This document shows positions 1 through 6,401 of a stretch of 7,624 nt of DNA, one piece after another; the first letter of the stretch is position 1, and each line of letters begins with the position of its first letter. The notes under the pieces were generated by a model. That model was given only the letters and a program-made list of their open reading frames with translations. It ran no database searches and was not told where the DNA came from. The stretch comes from Pseudomonadota bacterium (lineage in GTDB: Bacteria; Pseudomonadota; Alphaproteobacteria; Ferrovibrionales; Ferrovibrionaceae). The position numbers and the translations under genes were made by a program. The stretch is taken from contig JAJYTL010000151.1 of assembly GCA_021793055.1 (NCBI GenBank), forward strand, positions 1-7,624, written 5' to 3'.

Positions 1-258
1 GACATAGACGTCCTCGTGGGCGTGATCCTGCGGGCCGGTGTGGGTGACGGCGATCTCTTCCTTCGGCGTCCGGATGTCGATGCGGACGTCGTAGAGCTTG
101 CCCTTGTGCCGGTGCTTGTGCGGCGCCTCGATGGTGACGCGGCAGCCGGTGATGCGATCGGAGAAGCGTTCGAGGCGCTCGGCGCGGCGGCGGACGGCGT
201 CCTCGACGGCGGCCGAGGGATCGAGATTGCGGAAGGTGATCTGCAGCGGAATCGGCAT
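1..258 (-). CDS. HPF/RaiA-family ribosome-associated protein, C-terminus off the left edge
   Basis: The 86 visible codons encode an N-terminal domain of the sigma-54 modulation / HPF / RaiA family. These proteins bind the 30S decoding region and help inactivate or protect ribosomes under stress. The start reads MPIPLQITFRNLDPS, followed by an Arg/Glu-rich helix (VRRRAERLERF), then SDRITGCRVTIEAPHKHRHKG, a basic turn, then a strand LYDVRIDIRTP. This is the beta-alpha-beta-beta order of the family, with the basic patch expected to face rRNA. The visible part ends in HEDVYV, which in relatives leads into the second helix. The ATG at 256-258 is preceded on the minus strand by GAGAG with an 8-nt gap, a usable ribosome binding site. 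Many alphaproteobacterial relatives carry a C-terminal cold-shock domain; whether this one does cannot be seen. The gene is transcribed away from the rest of the window. Confidence 0.88.
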   Translation of the reverse strand, partial: MPIPLQITFRNLDPSAAVEDAVRRRAERLERFSDRITGCRVTIEAPHKHRHKGKLYDVRIDIRTPKEEIAVTHTGPQDHAHEDVYV

Positions 259-495
259 CTGGAGCACTCTCGCTTGGGATAGGGCCTTGTTTTCCTTCAC
301 GGTGGGGGGCCTGGCAGACCCTGGGCATCCAACCCCCGCCCGGCTGTTGCCTTCGCCATTACCATCGCCCACGAACCGGATATCGGCCTATGATTCAAAT
401 CAAGGCCGCCGCCCGGCGGTCGCGTTTCGCGGCGAAAGCGACTCATAGTACTGAGGTTGGGCGATGCTGCGGGGAATGCAAGAGGGGGCAAGGGG

Positions 496-1053
496 ATGGA
501 GGACAGAGAAGAGCGGTTATGGCGGCAGCTTGAGGCGACCGTGCAGTTGCGCACTTCTGACGACGCGATCGCGTGGCAGATATTCGGCTTTTTCGTCGCT
601 GCGAACGGCGGGTTGCTTCTGGCGTTGGCGACGCTTGGTGGCAGCTACCAGCATTTATTGCGCTATGGGATTTTTCTGGCGAGAGCCGCGATGATTATCG
701 TTTGGAGCCTTCTGGAGTCGAGAAGTATTGCCATTCTCAGGTATTAGGAAAATCTGCACCACCGCCTAGAAGCGACACTTCTAGACGAGCCGAGCCTCTA
801 TCTGAATTACAATCCACGCGAGCAATACGTATTCCGCTGGACCTACCGAGCTAAAAATATCATGGAGATTGTGCCGATTATGGCAACGGCAGTTTTGCTC
901 ATGGCAGCCGTGCCATCATGGCTCACTGTGGGTTTCGGCTCCCCGCCGATCCAGAACCCTCTCATCCACGCGTTATCGTTGATATGGCTTGTGGGGGTGA
1001 TGGGGCTCATCGCACTTATCTTTTCCGCGCTGTCACGCTTCGTCGCAAGGTGA
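496..1053 (+). pseudogene. Four-helix membrane protein frame interrupted by one in-frame TAG
   Basis: One continuous frame runs from ATG 496 to TGA 1051-1053, broken only by TAG at 745-747. The protein-like character continues across the stop: the upstream half (83 residues) has a charged start MEDREERLWRQLEATVQLRTSDD and two probable membrane helices (IFGFFVAANGGLLLALATLG; LRYGIFLARAAMIIVWSLL). The 38 codons after the stop read ENLHHRLEATLLDEPS and LYLNYNPREQYVFRWTYRAKN, then two more helices (IMATAVLLMAAVPSWLTVG; LSLIWLVGVMGLIALIFSAL). The start is chosen for AGAGGGGG at 481-488, 7 nt before ATG; an in-frame TTG at 457 is a weaker choice. G+C over 541-1020 is about 54% by hand count, well below its neighbours, suggesting acquired DNA. 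The two-helix, soluble loop, two-helix layout recalls RipA-like octameric membrane proteins, but that is only a weak impression. It could be a recent pseudogene, a sequencing error, or two short proteins (496-747 and 862-1053). Function unknown. Confidence 0.6.
745..747 (+). other. In-frame amber codon inside the membrane protein frame
   Basis: The codons around it read ATT CTC AGG TAT TAG GAA AAT CTG CAC. A single C-to-T change of CAG (Gln) or G-to-A change of TGG (Trp) would create it, and either residue would suit the start of the charged helix RY-x-ENLHHRLE. Both polA and pckA in this window end in TAG, so a genome-wide reassignment of TAG is unlikely. The next base is G, and the known leaky CARYYA context is absent. 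Confidence 0.7.
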
Positions 1054-1073
1054 GATCGCACGCGGGGACGGAA

Positions 1074-1087
1074 GAGCCTCCCGGCTC
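1074..1087. terminator. Weak hairpin between convergent genes
   Basis: GAGCC (1074-1078), a 4-nt loop and GGCTC (1083-1087) form a 5-bp stem between the TGA at 1051-1053 and the ABC ATPase stop at 1086-1088. On the plus strand TTTT follows a few bases later (about 1092-1095), inside the ATPase gene. The stem is short and the T-run displaced, so this may be chance. Confidence 0.2.
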
Positions 1088-2048
1088 AGGCCTTTTCGCG
1101 GGTCAGGGCGAGGAAGATGTCCTCGAGGTCGGCTTCCTCGGTCGAAAGGTCGAGAATGCCGATCCCCGCCGCCTGCACGGCGGCGAGGATCTCGGCGATC
1201 GGCGTCACGCTCGGCCGGTAGCTCAGGGTGATCAGCCGGTTCGACGTGATCTCGGGCTGGAACGGCCGGAGCGCCGCCGGCACCTCGGCGATATCCGCCG
1301 CGGTGGTGATCGCAAGCTGCTTGCTGTCGAGGCGCGAGAGCAGCGCTGCGGTGGTGTCGCAGGCCACCACCTTGCCATGATGGATGATGGCGACGCGCTC
1401 GCAGAGCTGTTCCGCCTCTTCAAGGTAATGGGTGGTGAGCAGGATGGTGACGCCTTGCGCGTTCAACGCCCGCACGGTTTCCCAGAGCTGGTGGCGCAGC
1501 TCGACATCGACGCCGGCCGTGGGTTCGTCGAGGACCAGGATCGGCGGCGAATGGACCATCGCCTTGCCGATCAGAAGCCGCCGCCGCATGCCGCCGGAGA
1601 GCGAGCGGGCCGGGGCGTCGGCTTCCGCCGTCAGGTGGATGGCGGCGAGAATCTCGTCGGTGCGCCGCTCCCGCTTCGGCACGCCGTAGAGCCCGGCCTG
1701 GAGGTCGAGGCTCTGGCGGGCGGAAAAGAAGGGATCGACATTGAGCTCCTGCGGCACCACGCCGATCGCGGCCCGCGACTGGCGCGGCTCGGCGTCGATG
1801 TCGTAGTCCCAGATCGCGCACTGGCCCGAGGTCTTTATCACCAGGCCGGCCAGGATGTTGATGAAGGTCGATTTGCCGGCGCCGTTCGGGCCGAGGAGGG
1901 CGAACATCGAGCCGCGCGGAATGGCCAGATCAACATGATCCAGCGCGACCTTGTCGGGCCGGCCCTGGCGGCCGTGATAGACTTTGCAGAGCCCCGAGGT
2001 GACGATGGCCGCGCTCGGCGGCGCCGTGGGGGCGGAATGGGCGGTCAT
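1086..2048 (-). CDS. ABC-2 type exporter ATP-binding protein (YadG/DrrA/NodI-like)
   Basis: A 320-residue nucleotide-binding subunit of an ABC exporter, expected on the cytoplasmic face of the inner membrane. All ATPase motifs are intact (numbered from ATG 2048): Walker A GPNGAGKST at 53-61, Q-loop VPQELN around 100, signature LSGGMRRRL from 150, Walker B ILVLDEP from 170 with catalytic Glu, and H-loop TTHYLEEAE with His 207. The wording (KTSG after the first helix, VPQELNVDPF, TAGVDVELR, LTTHYLEEAEQLCERV) is closest in my memory to E. coli YadG. The last residues (EEADLEDIFLALTREKA) are the usual end of DrrA/CcmA-type ATPases. ATG 2048 is preferred; an in-frame TTG at 2081 would add 11 residues and has a TGA three codons upstream. 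Neither start has a strong ribosome binding site. The membrane permease expected next to it is not downstream, where the broken membrane gene converges. The substrate cannot be inferred. Confidence 0.92.
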   Translation of the reverse strand: MTAHSAPTAPPSAAIVTSGLCKVYHGRQGRPDKVALDHVDLAIPRGSMFALLGPNGAGKSTFINILAGLVIKTSGQCAIWDYDIDAEPRQSRAAIGVVPQELNVDPFFSARQSLDLQAGLYGVPKRERRTDEILAAIHLTAEADAPARSLSGGMRRRLLIGKAMVHSPPILVLDEPTAGVDVELRHQLWETVRALNAQGVTILLTTHYLEEAEQLCERVAIIHHGKVVACDTTAALLSRLDSKQLAITTAADIAEVPAALRPFQPEITSNRLITLSYRPSVTPIAEILAAVQAAGIGILDLSTEEADLEDIFLALTREKA

Positions 2049-2063
2049 ATGCGGAACATTCGG

Positions 2064-2091
2064 TTGATCCAGTGCCGGCAATGGGTATCAT
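2064..2091 (+). promoter_or_regulatory. Putative sigma-70 promoter for the zinc-finger/polA unit
   Basis: TTGATC at 2064-2069, a 16-nt spacer and TATCAT at 2086-2091 match the -35 box at 4 of 6 and the -10 box at 5 of 6 positions. Transcription would start near 2098, about 40 nt before the GTG at 2139. On the opposite strand TTGACC (complement of 2106-2111) and GATACC (complement of 2084-2089) form a weaker overlapping candidate for the ABC gene. Its start near 2077 would favour ATG 2048 over TTG 2081. The 2049-2138 gap is the only divergent intergenic region here that could hold both promoters. Confidence 0.35.
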
Positions 2092-2138
2092 CCGTGCAGG
2101 AAAGCGGTCAATCATCAAAGCAAGGACGGAAAACCCGC

Positions 2139-2327
2139 GTGAGTCCCATGGAACCCTTGGAAACGATCGAAGTGACGGAGACGGAAGTGGCCTGCGACGG
2201 CGGCGGCGCTCTCGGTCATCCGCGGGTCTATCTCAATATGGGCAAGCAAGACCATGTCGATTGCCCCTATTGCGGCCGTCGCTATCAGCGGAAGTTGGAG
2301 ACCGCCGTCAGCGCGAGCGGACACTGA
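2139..2327 (+). CDS. zf-CHCC zinc-finger protein (NDUFS6-like)
   Basis: A 62-residue protein (59 from the alternative ATG at 2148) of the zf-CHCC family. Counting from GTG 2139, the probable zinc ligands are Cys19 (VACDGGG), His27 (LGHPRVYL), Cys42 and Cys45 (CPYC), followed by GRRYQRK and a short tail SASGH. Family members include the zinc subunit NDUFS6 of mitochondrial complex I; the role of the small stand-alone bacterial versions is mostly unknown. GTG 2139 is chosen because AGGACGGA (2123-2130) lies 8 nt upstream; ATG 2148 would place that site too far away. No complex I gene is nearby. The last part of the gene overlaps the upstream-open polA frame, so the two are almost certainly co-transcribed and probably translationally coupled. 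Confidence 0.85.
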   Translation: MSPMEPLETIEVTETEVACDGGGALGHPRVYLNMGKQDHVDCPYCGRRYQRKLETAVSASGH

Positions 2328-5206
2328 GCCGCGATCCCGCCACGGCGGCGGCCGAGGGGCGGGCCGTCGCGGCCCGGAAACCTGCGGCCCCCGGCCAGCC
2401 CGAGCGGCTCTATCTTCTCGACGGCTCGGGCTACATCTTTCGCGCCTACCATGTCCTGCCGCCGCTCACTCGCAAGGACGGCACGCCGGTCGGCTGCGTG
2501 CTCGGCTTCTGCAACATGTTGTGGAAGCTCGCCGAGGAAGCGCTCGCCGACGCCCGTTTCAGCCATATCGCGGTAATTTTCGATTCGGGCCGGGTCACCT
2601 TCCGCAACGACATCTACCCCGCCTATAAGGCTAATCGGCCGGCGACGCCGGAAGACCTGATCCCGCAGTTCCCCCTGGTTCGCGAGGGGGCGCGGGCGTT
2701 CAACCTCGCCTGCATCGAGGAGGAGGGCTTCGAGGCCGACGACGTCATCGCGAGCTACGCCAAGGCGGCGCGGGACCAGGGCATCGAGGTCGTCATCGTC
2801 TCCTCCGACAAGGACCTGATGCAGCTTGTCGGCGAGGGAATTTCGCTGTTCGATCCGATGAAGCTGCGCCCGATCGGCGTCGCCGAAGTGATCGAGAAAT
2901 TCGGCGTGCCGCCGGGAAAGGTTCCGGACGTGCAGGCCTTGGCCGGCGATTCCACCGACAATGTGCCGGGAATCCCGGGGATCGGCGTGAAAACCGCGGC
3001 GCAGCTGATTTCGGCCTACGGCGATCTCGAAACCCTGCTTGAGCATGCGGCCGAAATCCCGCAGCCGAAGCGCCGCGAGGCGCTGCTGCACGCTAAGGTC
3101 GCGGCGCGGCTCAGCCGGCAGCTGGTCACGCTTCGCGACGACGTGCCGCTTCGCCTCGATTTCTCGGCGTTGCGCTTCCGCCAGCCCGAGGCCCAGCCCT
3201 TGCTCGACTTCCTCGGCCGGATGGAGTTCAACCGCCTCGCCGATCGCGTCAGGGCGCGCCTCAGCGATTCCGGCGAGCTCTTCCGCGCCCGCGCCGGGGC
3301 GAGCCCCGGACACGCGGTCGACGCCAACGGCGGCAAGGCCGATCCGGCGCGCGCCGGAGGCGGCGCCGAAGGCAACTACGCCCTGGTGCAGACGATCGGC
3401 GATTTGAAGGCCTGGATTGCTCTGGCCGAGGCGGCGGGCGAGGTCGCGGTCGATACCGAGACCACTTCGCTCGAGCCGATGCGGGCGGAGCTGGTCGGAA
3501 TCTCGCTCGCGGTGCGACCGCACGAGGCCTGCTACATCCCGCTCGGGCACCGCGCACCGGATGCCGGCGGCTTGGCCTTGGAGGGCGCGGTGGCGGCGCC
3601 CTTGCAGATTCCGATGGCCGAGGCGCTCGATCTCCTGCGGCCGATGCTGGAAAACCCCGCCATCCTGAAGATCGGCCAGAACATCAAATACGACATGCAG
3701 ATCTTCGCCCGGCTCGGCATTCAGGTCGCGCCCATCGACGATACCATGTTGATGTCCTACGTGCTGGACGGCGGTCGTCACGGCCACGGCATGGACGAGT
3801 TGAGCCGCATTCATCTCGGCCATGAGACCATCACCTACAAGGAGGTCGCCGGCAGAGGCAAGGCGGCGGTGACCTTCAACAAGGTGGCCCTCGATCAGGC
3901 GCTGCGCTACGCCGCCGAGGACGCCGACGTCACGCTGCGGCTCCATCAGCTGTTTCGCCGCCGGCTTCTCGACGAGCGTCTTCTCGGGGTTTACCAAAAT
4001 CTGGAGCGCCGCCTGGTGCCGGTGATTGCCGCGATGGAGATGGCGGGGATCGCCGTCGATCCCATGGAGCTCGCGCGGCTTTCGCGCGAATTTGCCTCCC
4101 GCATGGCCGAACTCGAAGCCGAAATCTTTCGTCTCGCCGGCAGCGAATTCAACATCGCCTCGCCGAAGCAGCTCGGCGAGATTCTGTTCGAACAGATGGG
4201 CCTTCCCGGCGGCAAGAAGGGCAAGACCGGGGCCTATGGCACCGGCGCCGACGTGTTGGAGGGCTTGGCCGCGCTCGGTCACGATCTGCCCGCCCGCGTT
4301 CTGGACTGGCGCCAGCTCGCCAAGCTCAAGAGCACCTATACCGACACGCTCCCCGAAAAGATCGTGCCGACGACCGGCCGCGTCCACACCAGTTTCGCCA
4401 TGGCCGCGACTTCGACGGGCCGTCTCGCCTCAAGCGATCCCAATCTGCAGAACATCCCGGTCCGCACCGAGACCGGGCGCATGATCCGCCGCGCCTTCGT
4501 CGCGCCCAAGGGCTACCGCCTGCTTTCGGCCGACTATTCGCAGATCGAGCTTCGCCTGCTCGCGCATATCGCCGATATCGAGACCTTGCGGCAGGCCTTC
4601 CGCGACAACGTCGATATCCATGCCCTGACCGCGAGCCAGGTCTTCAATACGCCGTTGAAGGACATGGACCCGATGGTGCGGCGCGCCGCCAAGGCGATCA
4701 ATTTCGGCATCATCTATGGTATGAGCGCTTTCGGCCTGAGCCAGCAGCTCGGCATTCCGCAGGGCGAGGCGCAGGCCTATATCGAGGCCTATTTCAAGCG
4801 CTATCCCGGCATTCGCGACTATATGGACCGCACCAAGCGGCTGTGCCGCGAGCAGGGCTACGTCACGACCCTGTTCGGCCGCCGCTGCCACATTCCGGGG
4901 ATCGCGGAAAAGAGCCCGGCGCGGCGCGGCCTGATGGAGCGGGCGGCGATCAACGCGCCGATCCAGGGCTCGGCCGCCGACGTCATCAAGCGTGCCATGA
5001 TCCGCATGCCGAAGGCGCTGCAGGGCGCCGGGCTCAAGGCGCGGCTCCTCTTGCAGGTGCACGACGAATTGATCTTCGAAGTGCCGGAGCCCGAGGTCGA
5101 GCCGACGGCGGCCCTGGTCAAGACGGTGATGGAGAGCGCGGCCCAGATCTCTGTGCCGCTGATCGTCGAGGTCGGGGTCGCCCGAGATTGGGCTTCTGCG
5201 CATTAG
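2270..5206 (+). CDS. polA: DNA polymerase I with 5'-3' and 3'-5' exonuclease domains
   Basis: Full-length family A DNA polymerase, cytoplasmic, used to replace Okazaki primers and fill repair gaps. Numbering is from TTG 2270 (978 residues). The 5' nuclease domain has its acidic metal ligands: LLDGSG (Asp51), VIFD (Asp105), EADD (155-158), SSDKD (180-182) and GDSTDN (227-230), plus the helix-hairpin-helix GIPGIGVKTA. A Gly/Ala-rich linker lies near 3283-3375. The proofreading domain is intact: DTE (Asp395, Glu397), NIKYD (Asp475), YAAEDAD (Asp553). The polymerase has TSTGRLASSDPNLQNIP, motif A DYSQIELR (Asp755), motif B RRAAKAINFGIIYG (Lys808, with Phe at the ddNTP-discriminating position) and motif C QVHDELIFEV (Asp932, Glu933). 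The stop is TAG 5204-5206. The start is uncertain. No ATG, GTG or TTG lies in frame between the zinc-finger stop and the first conserved residues (about 2408). Candidates are TTG 2270, TTG 2261, CTG 2324 overlapping the upstream TGA, or far-upstream ATG 2081 and GTG 2072. Confidence 0.96.
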   Translation: MRPSLSAEVGDRRQRERTLSRDPATAAAEGRAVAARKPAAPGQPERLYLLDGSGYIFRAYHVLPPLTRKDGTPVGCVLGFCNMLWKLAEEALADARFSHIAVIFDSGRVTFRNDIYPAYKANRPATPEDLIPQFPLVREGARAFNLACIEEEGFEADDVIASYAKAARDQGIEVVIVSSDKDLMQLVGEGISLFDPMKLRPIGVAEVIEKFGVPPGKVPDVQALAGDSTDNVPGIPGIGVKTAAQLISAYGDLETLLEHAAEIPQPKRREALLHAKVAARLSRQLVTLRDDVPLRLDFSALRFRQPEAQPLLDFLGRMEFNRLADRVRARLSDSGELFRARAGASPGHAVDANGGKADPARAGGGAEGNYALVQTIGDLKAWIALAEAAGEVAVDTETTSLEPMRAELVGISLAVRPHEACYIPLGHRAPDAGGLALEGAVAAPLQIPMAEALDLLRPMLENPAILKIGQNIKYDMQIFARLGIQVAPIDDTMLMSYVLDGGRHGHGMDELSRIHLGHETITYKEVAGRGKAAVTFNKVALDQALRYAAEDADVTLRLHQLFRRRLLDERLLGVYQNLERRLVPVIAAMEMAGIAVDPMELARLSREFASRMAELEAEIFRLAGSEFNIASPKQLGEILFEQMGLPGGKKGKTGAYGTGADVLEGLAALGHDLPARVLDWRQLAKLKSTYTDTLPEKIVPTTGRVHTSFAMAATSTGRLASSDPNLQNIPVRTETGRMIRRAFVAPKGYRLLSADYSQIELRLLAHIADIETLRQAFRDNVDIHALTASQVFNTPLKDMDPMVRRAAKAINFGIIYGMSAFGLSQQLGIPQGEAQAYIEAYFKRYPGIRDYMDRTKRLCREQGYVTTLFGRRCHIPGIAEKSPARRGLMERAAINAPIQGSAADVIKRAMIRMPKALQGAGLKARLLLQVHDELIFEVPEPEVEPTAALVKTVMESAAQISVPLIVEVGVARDWASAH

Positions 5207-5255
5207 GGCGCGATCCTTCGGCAAACCGGCAGCGCGGCCAAGGATCATGCTCTAG
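5203..5255. repeat. Palindromic intergenic repeat after polA
   Basis: The arms 5203-5218 (TTAGGGCGCGATCCTT) and 5240-5255 (AAGGATCATGCTCTAG) are inverted copies. The innermost 7 bp (GATCCTT / AAGGATC) are perfect, and 12 of 16 positions pair, with some mismatches compatible with G-U pairing. The loop contains AAACCGG. From memory, this resembles the abundant Hyphomicrobiales intergenic palindrome that ends in GATCATGCTC and has an AAACCGG-like core. The left arm includes the polA TAG stop. In RNA it would form a hairpin right after polA and may act as an mRNA 3' end or stabiliser, but there is no T-tract for a classical terminator. Confidence 0.5.
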
Positions 5256-5288
5256 GCTTGGGCGACGGCGAGATACAATGAGGTCGGA

Positions 5289-6305
5289 ATGGCGGTGATG
5301 AAAGCGGTCGAGCTCACGGGTATTGGCTTCGGGCACGTCAAGATCGGGCAGATGCCAAAGCCCAAGCCCAAAGCCGGCGAAGTCCTGGTGCGGATGCGCG
5401 CGGCCTCGCTCAACTATCGCGATCTCTTGATGGTGCAGGGGGTCTATAGCCGCCGCAAGGTGATCCCGATCGTGCCGCTCTCGGATGGCGCCGGCGCGGT
5501 CGAGGCGGTGGGCGAGGGCGTCACGCAGTTTCAGCCTGGCGATCGCGTCATCGGCAGCTTTTTTCAGGACTGGATTGCCGGCCCACCGCGGGACGAGAAG
5601 TTCTCCGGCAGCCTTGCCGCCGATCTGCCGGGGGTGTTGAGCGAATACCGCTGCTTTCCCGAGCACGGCCTGGTGCGGACGCCGGATTACCTGAGCGACG
5701 AGGCGGCCGCGACGCTGCCCTGCGCCGCGCTCACCGCCTGGAGCGCGCTAGTCGCGCAAAGCCGCACCGCGCCGGGCGATACCGTGCTGATCCAGGGAAC
5801 GGGCGGGGTCGCACTGTTCGCTCTGCAATTCGCCAAGCTGTGCGGCGCCCAGGTGATCGTCACCTCGTCGTCGGACGAAAAGCTCGAACGCGCCGGCGCG
5901 CTCGGCGCCGATCACGTCCTGAACTACCGCAAGACGCCGGAATGGGGCAAGGCGGCGATGGCGCTGAACGGCGGTCGCGGCGTCGACCATATCATCGAGC
6001 TTGGCGGCGCCGCGACGCTGGCGCAGTCGCTCCGCACCGTGCGGGCCGGCGGCACCATCAGCATGATCGGGGTGCTTTCCGGGCCGACGCAGGAACTCCT
6101 CATCCCGCTGATCGTGACGCGGAACCTGCGTCTTCAGGGCATCACCGTCGGCTCGCGCGAGTGGCTCGCCGACATGGTCCAGGCGATGGCGCTGCACCGC
6201 GTCATGCCGGTGATCGACCGTGCCTTCGAGATGGCGGAGATTCACGACGCCTACAACCACATGGCGGCGGGCGGGCATTTCGGAAAGATCGTGATCCGTA
6301 TCTGA
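5289..6305 (+). CDS. MDR-superfamily NAD(P)H-dependent oxidoreductase, quinone-oxidoreductase-like
   Basis: A 338-residue cytoplasmic medium-chain dehydrogenase/reductase. The N-terminal GroES-like domain carries SLNYRDLL (40-47), PLSDGAG (63-69) and GVTQFQPGDRV (77-87). The Rossmann domain begins with the glycine motif GTGGVALFALQFAK (170-183), followed by VTSSSDEKLERAGALGADHVLNY; the Ser/Lys pattern suggests NADPH. The C-terminal GGHFGKIVIRI is typical. The Cys and GHE ligands for catalytic zinc of classical alcohol dehydrogenases are absent, as in quinone oxidoreductase and enoyl-reductase-like members, and the overall wording fits the MDR7-type subgroup. A name such as 'zinc-dependent alcohol dehydrogenase' would mislead. 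The substrate is unknown. Start ATG 5289 has GAGG at 5280-5283 with a 5-nt gap; ATG 5298 is a weaker alternative. It lies 82 nt after polA with a palindromic repeat between, so read-through from polA is possible. Confidence 0.92.
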   Translation: MAVMKAVELTGIGFGHVKIGQMPKPKPKAGEVLVRMRAASLNYRDLLMVQGVYSRRKVIPIVPLSDGAGAVEAVGEGVTQFQPGDRVIGSFFQDWIAGPPRDEKFSGSLAADLPGVLSEYRCFPEHGLVRTPDYLSDEAAATLPCAALTAWSALVAQSRTAPGDTVLIQGTGGVALFALQFAKLCGAQVIVTSSSDEKLERAGALGADHVLNYRKTPEWGKAAMALNGGRGVDHIIELGGAATLAQSLRTVRAGGTISMIGVLSGPTQELLIPLIVTRNLRLQGITVGSREWLADMVQAMALHRVMPVIDRAFEMAEIHDAYNHMAAGGHFGKIVIRI

Positions 6306-6337
6306 AGGCCGCTGCGCGGGAAGCGCGGCGCGGAACG

Positions 6338-6375
6338 AAAAAAGGGCGGCGCCGTTCCGGCGCCGCCCCTCTTTT
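6338..6375. terminator. Strong bidirectional intrinsic terminator
   Basis: GGGCGGCGCCG (6344-6354), loop TTC (6355-6357) and CGGCGCCGCCC (6358-6368) form a perfect 11-bp GC-only stem. On the minus strand it is followed directly by six T (A-run 6338-6343), giving a textbook terminator for pckA. On the plus strand a weaker CTCTTTT follows (to 6375), serving the oxidoreductase gene. It sits between two convergent stop codons. Confidence 0.85.
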
Positions 6376-6401
6376 GCCGTTTTCCAGGCCCGGTTGCCTC
6401 G

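Noticed and set aside
259..495. Small gene, RNA or promoter between the HPF-like gene and the membrane protein frame
   Set aside because: Only short stems (406-419, 425-437) and weak box-like words were seen; no convincing promoter pair, tRNA or coding frame.
745..747. Genome-wide reassignment of TAG, or pyrrolysine insertion
   Set aside because: polA and pckA both end with TAG at normal family lengths, and nothing nearby suggests dedicated recoding machinery.
918..2138. Long plus-strand frame running into the zinc-finger gene
   Set aside because: It is antisense to the ABC ATPase with low-complexity Arg/Gly/Ala-rich sequence. Only its last 60 or so codons (zf-CHCC) resemble a real protein.
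2285..4387. 700-codon open frame on the minus strand
   Set aside because: It lies entirely opposite polA, shows no recognisable domain and is explained by the high-GC codon pattern of polA.
4430..5248. 272-codon minus-strand frame opposite the polymerase domain
   Set aside because: It is a His/Arg/Asp-rich shadow of polA motifs A to C with no domain of its own.
5274..5279. TACAAT as a -10 box for the oxidoreductase gene
   Set aside because: It lies only 9 nt before the ATG, overlaps the ribosome binding region and has no -35 box at 16-18 nt.
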